Positions 61,301-64,000 of a DNA stretch of 64,000 bases are shown here, piece by piece. The stretch comes from Platycnemis pennipes (Eukaryota > Arthropoda > Insecta > Odonata > Platycnemididae), in contig OW121848.1 in the NCBI GenBank assembly GCA_933228895.1, positions 137,720,615 through 137,784,614 of the forward strand. Reading direction: 5' to 3'. Position 1 is the first letter of the stretch; each line of letters begins with the position of its first letter. Both the position numbers and the translations under genes were made by a program. The notes under the pieces were generated by a model. It had not been told where the DNA came from. It did not search any database and saw only the letters and a program-made list of their open reading frames with translations.

Positions 61301-63403
61301 AGAGGGAGGCTGCTTCGAGAAGGGACTGAACCAACACCACTCAACCCTTTCACTGTGAAATTGACTATAGTCGGCTAAATTTTTTTTTCCACTGTAGCGA
61401 GGTGATCAACTTTTCTCCACAGTCTCAAAAAATGTGTTTGTACAAGCTCTAATCTACTGAATTCTCTTCTTCTGAGAACAAGAATTGGAAGGAACTGTGC
61501 TGCAAACTATGTGCAGAAATAGGAAGTTATATGAAACAAATCGCCATGGTGCAGCACCACCTAAAGCTTAAATACCTAATTTACTCATGTAAGCCACACA
61601 ATATTTTTCCTGAAACGCCAGTAAACAAATGGGGATGCGCGGCTTACACGAATTCCCCAGGGTTCCGTGCAAGCCGCGCACCATTTTTCCTCAAATTCCT
61701 GTTGCTTTTTTCTCCTAAGTTTCACATTTTGTGAACATATCGATGTTAATTGGTAAGTAAGGTCAAGTAGTAAATTGTACATTGTAAAGAATTCTGAAAT
61801 TTCGAAGTAATCAGTAATAAAAACCCGCATTTAACAAAGTCTGAGCGTACAACGGTACCTGAAGAAACGCTATATCAGAAACACCACTTTACAAAACAAT
61901 ACACTTATTGTGTATAGATCATACATAGGACAACACATTGTACCACTGATATGTATTTCAATCTATATTTTATCCTGTAAACTGCCACAAGGGGGCGGCA
62001 TCTTTACGTCTTATGTCTTTTCAAAATCGTAAGCGGAGGTTGTTTCAGTATCACGTATCTGTAGCAACATTTTTGTGCAATAGATAGCTCCTTTTGCATA
62101 CACATTAAAGCTACATTGCAAAGACATGACAAAGAATTTGTTACACAGTGGCAAGAGTCGTATGCTCAGAGATCATAGGTCTTCTCACTATCCGTGCTAT
62201 CCGCTCCGTGCGTGAGAGTAGTAAAAGAGTTAGAATAGATCATTTAGCATTTTAAAATAACTTGTAATTATCACCCTAAAAATGAATTATTATGTGAAAT
62301 TGCCATTGTTTCCTCGAGCAGCAGGAAGTAAATACGGTGTATCAAGCAGTGACGAAAACTGAAAATGAGAACTAATATGATATGAATATTCATCAGTGAT
62401 TTATGATTCTATTTCCAAGAATGTGTTTTTCCTTTGTTTTATAACAATTATAATTGCTATTACATTGAGCTTAGTTTTTTCCGTGTGTTCCCAAGACTTT
62501 CCGGTGTTGTTAAATCATCCCAGTCCACAGCTACTGCACAGAGAGCAGACGAGACCACCGCTATCAGGTACGGATGGCATTCTGCTTTCATTTGTAGATA
62601 TGCCAACAGATTTTCGTAATAATAATCACAGGTTGAAATTGTGTATATTTCTGCAATTATTTCAGTTGGATGTTATTTTGAACATATGCCATTTTTATAG
62701 CTGGATGATGTGATCATATGTAACTGTGATTACCGTGAGATGCTAAGAGAGAAAAATGCACAGTAAAAGAGGCCATGCTAGGATTCACGACTAGATGACA
62801 ATCGTACGATATTAACACATAATTTAATCAACTAATGAGAAAGACAACTCATAATTTAGGCACAGTATTTCTATCAAAGAGCGTGCACTCACATTATGAC
62901 AAAATGATGCAGACTCAAGGGCAAAAAAAATAATTTTTTTCCTCATGAGCCTGCCCGAAAATAGGGGTGCACGGGATACACAAGGGTACGGCTTACACGA
63001 GTAAATATGGTGTTACAATTTTGATTTTTCAGTGTTTAAATGGCATTTAATTGAGACCTGTGCGGAAAATGAAATGTGCAGCGAAAGGGTAAATATTCTA
63101 GTTTTAAGATGAAATCACCTGAATGAGATGATTGTTTCCATCATCAAGCCTCACGCCTCCAACAGTGTATGCCTCTGGTGTTGAATTGAGCTTGATTTTA
63201 ACAAGTAATTCACCACCCTCGAGCTGAGCTGATATCAAGCTCTCATCTGGAGGCCCAATGATGGATGGTGACACTAAGGGAAGGGGAAGGAGTGGGGGTT
63301 GACCAACTCCCCTGCTGCCAGTATTGCCAGTAACAGAAGATCCAGGCACACCTTGTAGAGCAGATGCTGTTGGGATACCTCCAAGGGCAGGTGTACCCAG
63401 CTG
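40125..63403 (-). CDS. crb: Crumbs, apical polarity transmembrane protein; 12 C-terminal exons, 5' end outside window
   Basis: Crumbs defines the apical membrane of epithelia. Its tail binds Stardust/Pals1 and Par-6 through the PDZ ligand and FERM proteins through the juxtamembrane motif. Exons (minus): 63403-63119, 60422-60051, 59462-59269, 58134-57300, 55560-55218, 54927-54786, 54176-53986, 51126-50999, 48449-48308, 47302-47139, 42414-42316, 40376-40125. All have AG/GT borders, all phases match, and the sum is 1048 codons plus TGA. In window numbering: a partial LamG to about 250, a second LamG about 310-590, EGF-like modules about 265-310 and 610-960, a membrane segment at 984-1011, and a 37-residue tail with RGTYSPS and terminal ERLI. 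The signal peptide and N-terminal EGF/LamG region lie beyond 64000. Odd features: low-complexity insertions inside the first LamG, and introns loaded with transposons. Confidence 0.95.
42316..42414 (-). CDS. crb: crb exon k: atypical Cys-rich membrane-proximal segment
   Basis: 99 bp, phase 0 to 0. It reads [28 protein letters not shown] and ISSST. Cys spacing is not a standard EGF module. Splice sites (ttttgcag, gtaaga) and phase support it. A further phase 0-0 exon in the 4.7 kb intron next to it cannot be excluded. Confidence 0.85.
43019..43118 (+). repeat. 25 bp tandem repeat, four copies, in a crb intron
   Basis: Four units of TTTGGTGGAGATCTCTACAT plus CACGA occupy exactly 100 bp, with one substitution in the second unit. 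Each unit holds the palindrome GAGATCTC. Confidence 0.95.
43400..44065 (-). pseudogene. LINE (CR1/Jockey-like) RT relic in a crb intron
   Basis: On the minus strand: a trace of [20 protein letters not shown] near 44040-43980, then [20 protein letters not shown] at about 43870-43800, then [20 protein letters not shown] and [20 protein letters not shown]. The frame shifts near 43570 and continues to about 43400. Orientation matches crb, so it would be transcribed in the pre-mRNA. Confidence 0.8.
45157..46825 (-). mobile_element. Penelope-like element with inverted terminal repeats, in a crb intron
   Basis: The insertion lies between direct copies of ATTACAAATCTTGTT at 45142-45156 and 46826-46840, a 12-15 bp target duplication. 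About 200 bp at each end are inverted copies of one another, starting from AATGTCTCGAGGG at the left and including GTGTTAGGCTTGAAAATA at the inner edge. The minus strand encodes RT traces ([20 protein letters not shown], then [12 protein letters not shown]) at 46589-46371 and, after frame breaks, the GIY-YIG endonuclease [20 protein letters not shown] near 45690-45650, ending [16 protein letters not shown]. The RT N-terminus is missing, so it is internally shortened and defective. RT plus GIY-YIG is diagnostic of Penelope-like elements. Confidence 0.9.
47139..47302 (-). CDS. crb: crb exon j: EGF-like module
   Basis: 164 bp, phase 1 to 0. It reads [20 protein letters not shown], then [28 protein letters not shown] and SLPDPCV. 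Donor gtgagt. Confidence 0.93.
48308..48449 (-). CDS. crb: crb exon i: EGF-like end and calcium-binding-type EGF module
   Basis: 142 bp, phase 0 to 1. It reads [20 protein letters not shown], then [13 protein letters not shown] and QYICNCSGT. This frame is not the longest open frame here. Splice phase and the Cys pattern decide it. Confidence 0.92.
48880..50830 (+). pseudogene. LINE of the RNase H-bearing group (R1/I/Loa-like), relic in a crb intron
   Basis: Opposite in strand to crb. Broken frames give, in order: a linker, [20 protein letters not shown] (49098-49155); an RT piece, [20 protein letters not shown] and [14 protein letters not shown] (49670-49800); RNase [20 protein letters not shown] with QAELYAL (50070-50205); and a C-terminal CCHC-like zinc motif [18 protein letters not shown] (50710-50765). 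The TDGS and E residues of RNase H are present. Internal deletions and stops make it inactive. Presence of RNase H excludes the CR1 and RTE groups. Confidence 0.82.
50999..51126 (-). CDS. crb: crb exon h: EGF-like end and start of the next module
   Basis: 128 bp, phase 1 to 0. It reads [20 protein letters not shown], then [20 protein letters not shown]. Donor gtatgc. Confidence 0.92.
51405..53700 (+). repeat. Cluster of related AT-rich repeats in a crb intron
   Basis: Blocks around 51531-51650 recur at 52288-52430 (CTGGGYGGTTTAAAAA, then ATTGGTCCTTTGA). Blocks around 51632-51960 recur at 53330-53660 (AAACGGAATGGTTAG, AATTAATGTGCTGAT, TGCACAGTACA). At the left edge, 51409-51441 is a near-perfect palindrome centred on ACGTGCAATGCACGT. 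No coding frame. I cannot name the family. Confidence 0.65.
52907..53251. repeat. 345 bp palindrome with a tRNA-derived SINE-like unit in each arm
   Basis: Arms 52907-53044 and 53115-53251 are inverted copies, with few differences, around a 70 bp spacer. Each arm, read toward its outer end, has TCCTGGGTAGCGTAGTGGTC (pol III A box TAGCGTAGTGG; TAGCATAGTGG in the right arm) and then GGTTCGATTCC (B box; GTTTGATTCC in the right arm), followed by CGGTCCAGGTGAA. Both arms also carry TTGCCATGCGAA at two places. It is not a working tRNA gene, because the flanking sequence does not close a standard acceptor stem with a normal tRNA body. It is a tRNA-derived element present as a head-to-head pair. Confidence 0.8.
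53986..54176 (-). CDS. crb: crb exon g: one EGF-like module and the start of the next
   Basis: 191 bp, phase 2 to 1. [19 protein letters not shown], then [17 protein letters not shown], then [19 protein letters not shown]. The DxxIDEC start is of the calcium-binding EGF type. Confidence 0.94.
54786..54927 (-). CDS. crb: crb exon f: EGF-like module
   Basis: 142 bp, phase 1 to 2. An acidic/Pro spacer ([19 protein letters not shown]) precedes [18 protein letters not shown] and [10 protein letters not shown]. Donor gtaagt. The first Cys of this module is in exon e, so its first loop is about 30 residues longer than usual. Confidence 0.92.
55218..55560 (-). CDS. crb: crb exon e: LamG end and EGF-like module
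   Basis: 343 bp, phase 0 to 1. It reads [20 protein letters not shown], then [34 protein letters not shown] and ETNIDEC. The next EGF-like module begins here and contains a spacer ([14 protein letters not shown]) that runs into exon f. Confidence 0.95.
55976..56772 (+). repeat. Unidentified interspersed repeat, copy 1, in a crb intron
   Basis: About 0.75 kb that recurs at 62286-63006. Shared sequence includes CGAGCAGCAGGAAG, the block TTTTTTCCGTGTGTTCCCAA, and the end GGTGCACGGGATACAC followed by an A-rich stretch and TATGGT. One plus-strand frame of about 105 codons (56147-56467; [20 protein letters not shown]) stays open in both copies. I do not recognise the protein, and the same bases are also open in other frames. 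Confidence 0.75.
56841..57073. mobile_element. PIF/Harbinger-type MITE, TAA target duplication
   Basis: 233 bp. Ends AGGCCGCTTTACACGACACA and, inverted, AGGCCACTTTACATGATACA. The similarity extends about 45 bp inward to CAATTTCTTGTAC. TAA at 56838-56840 and 57074-57076 is the expected Harbinger target duplication. No coding capacity. Confidence 0.82.
57300..58134 (-). CDS. crb: crb exon d: EGF-like end, EGF-like module and most of a LamG domain
   Basis: 835 bp, phase 2 to 0, donor gtacgt. It starts [18 protein letters not shown], followed by [13 protein letters not shown] and the LamG region ([20 protein letters not shown]). A Ser/Pro-rich loop ([20 protein letters not shown]) lies in the middle. 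It ends ASHPLK, which runs into [10 protein letters not shown] of exon e. Confidence 0.95.
58771..58943. mobile_element. Tc1/mariner (Tigger/pogo)-type MITE, TA target duplication
   Basis: 173 bp between TA at 58769-58770 and 58944-58945. Ends CAGTCAAGCCCGTTTATAAC and, inverted, CTGTCAAACCCACATATAGC. The interior consists of TTCGTAATAACCGAAC- and CTTTGTTATAACCGG-type subterminal repeats. It lies in the intron between crb exons c and d. Confidence 0.8.
59269..59462 (-). CDS. crb: crb exon c: LamG end and first part of an EGF-like module
   Basis: 194 bp, phase 0 to 2. It reads [20 protein letters not shown] and then [20 protein letters not shown]. The split Glu codon is completed in exon d. 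Donor gtgagt. Confidence 0.94.
60051..60422 (-). CDS. crb: crb exon b: LamG core with a 70-residue insertion
   Basis: 372 bp, phase 0 to 0. It reads [18 protein letters not shown], continues to [10 protein letters not shown], then has about 70 Ser/Pro/Gln-rich residues before [12 protein letters not shown], the usual end of a LamG sheet. The insertion would sit in a surface loop. Confidence 0.92.
61048..61245 (-). mobile_element. tRNA-derived SINE in a crb intron
   Basis: Read on the minus strand, CATGGTAGCCCAGTTGGTAG supplies an A box and GGTTTGAATCCCAGGAG a B box about 45 bp later, followed by a non-tRNA body (TCCAGCCAATCCAAGCTGGG, then CAGATCTTTCTGGGAGACTG). The tRNA part is degenerate, so this is a SINE rather than a tRNA gene. 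Its family differs from the palindrome at 52907. Confidence 0.75.
61345..63089. mobile_element. Possible piggyBac-type non-autonomous element enclosing repeat copy 2
   Basis: The left end CCCTTTCACTGTGAAA at 61345 and right end TGCAGCGAAAGGG at 63077-63089 are imperfect inverted repeats, similar to the TTAA-flanked MITE at 17540. The flanks are TCAA and TAAA, each one change from TTAA. Inside, TTTACTCATGTAAGCC (61580) and its near complement GGCTTACACGAGTAAA (62990) form a second inverted pair, so this may be two nested elements. Confidence 0.45.
62286..63006 (+). repeat. Unidentified interspersed repeat, copy 2, in a crb intron
   Basis: Partner of 55976-56772. The matching frame is 62396-62713, with about a dozen amino-acid differences over 105 codons. 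Compared with copy 1 it carries small deletions near 62900-62940. Confidence 0.75.
63119..63403 (-). CDS. crb: crb exon a: LamG strand region with a Gly/Pro/Ser-rich insertion
   Basis: 285 bp, phase 0 to 0. Acceptor ttattcctcag, donor gtgatt. The first 45 or so residues are low-complexity ([20 protein letters not shown]). [19 protein letters not shown] and [14 protein letters not shown] then follow the LamG consensus. Confidence 0.88.
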
Positions 63404-64000
63404 CTGAGGAATAATCATAAAGTCATTCAAATACATCATCATATGAAATACATATGAGCCTCTTACTAAAAAAAACACAAGCACATATTCACACTATACA
63501 ATAAGCTACTTATTTAAAATTATGTTGCCTGAATTGGTCTGAAAAATTACATACTTCAAGAGAAGGCATAATGCAGTTCATGCACTGAAAATAAAGCTGT
63601 TACTCAATGAGGTTGCTGGAATATACACAACATCACTGTTATCTTTAAATAAAAACTACAACATAACAATTAAAAACCAAGGTCTACCAAGAGGAAGATT
63701 TATAAAGGGAGATTTAGACTATTGGAATTTTAGATAAATTTAGGAAATCTCCTCAACCTAGCCACTACCTCTCCAGGCTTACATTTAGCGCTGGTTTGAT
63801 GAATAGGTTTGGGTTAAGGCCTTCCTATCATACAACTTCTTGTGTATTAACATAGCATAAAATCTTACCAATTCAAAGTTTAACGGCCAAAAAAGGATAA
63901 AACAGGTTGATTAAGATGCAGCCTATGAAACTATTTGGTGCCATAATGATCTTCTTTTAGCACATTAAACATATTTTGAAACCTTATCCCAAGAAATCAT
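63404..64000. other. crb intron, continuing beyond the window
   Basis: AT-rich, with no further EGF or LamG exon recognisable. The next upstream exon of crb must end in phase 0. Confidence 0.7.

Overview
The window reads as arthropod, most likely insect, nuclear DNA. The only host gene I can assign securely is crumbs (crb), on the minus strand from 63403 down to 40125. Its 37-residue cytoplasmic tail ends in the PDZ ligand ERLI and is of the insect type. Introns have GT-AG borders, there are no operons, and most of the remainder is old transposon sequence: hAT, piggyBac, Copia, several non-LTR LINEs, Penelope-like elements, tRNA-derived SINEs and many MITEs. I cannot name the species.

Layout. 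1-6291: a hAT transposase gene cut in two by a 4.68 kb foldback-like element (1137-5816). The element has a TA target duplication, 28 bp perfect ends and arms built of GGTCTGTAACTGG-type repeats, and it carries two unexplained reading-frame segments. 8.2-11.25 kb: an almost intact piggyBac transposase with one homopolymer frameshift, preceded by a 228 bp tandem duplication. 12.2-13.4 kb: two tandem arrays. 17.5-24 kb: a TTAA-flanked MITE, a non-autonomous hAT element with an 8 bp duplication, a LINE relic, a Tigger-like pair of ends and a Penelope snap-back remnant. 25.1-30.5 kb: a patchwork of hAT, Copia, LINE (two opposed copies), Penelope and piggyBac fragments. 30.9-32.1 kb: a strongly strand-skewed G-rich minisatellite. 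34.3-36.8 kb: a MITE with a 26-C run, a perfect 50 bp palindrome and a long RTE-like reverse transcriptase. 36.8-40.1 kb: probable 3' UTR and downstream DNA of crb.

Crumbs. Twelve exons were placed by hand from splice sites. Every exon-exon phase matches and they sum to 3147 bp (1048 codons plus stop). They cover part of one laminin G domain, a further laminin G domain, about ten EGF-like modules, the transmembrane segment and the cytoplasmic tail. The signal peptide and N-terminal EGF/LamG region lie beyond 64000. The introns hold insertions of many classes: a Penelope-like element with inverted terminal repeats and a 12-15 bp target duplication, two LINE relics, a 345 bp palindrome whose arms each carry tRNA-type A and B boxes, a Harbinger-type MITE, a Tigger-type MITE, and two copies of an unidentified repeat sharing a frame of about 105 codons.

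I see no rRNA gene, true tRNA gene, CRISPR array or bacterial-type operon. The best candidates for something undescribed are the foldback element, the palindromic SINE pair and the duplicated intronic repeat.
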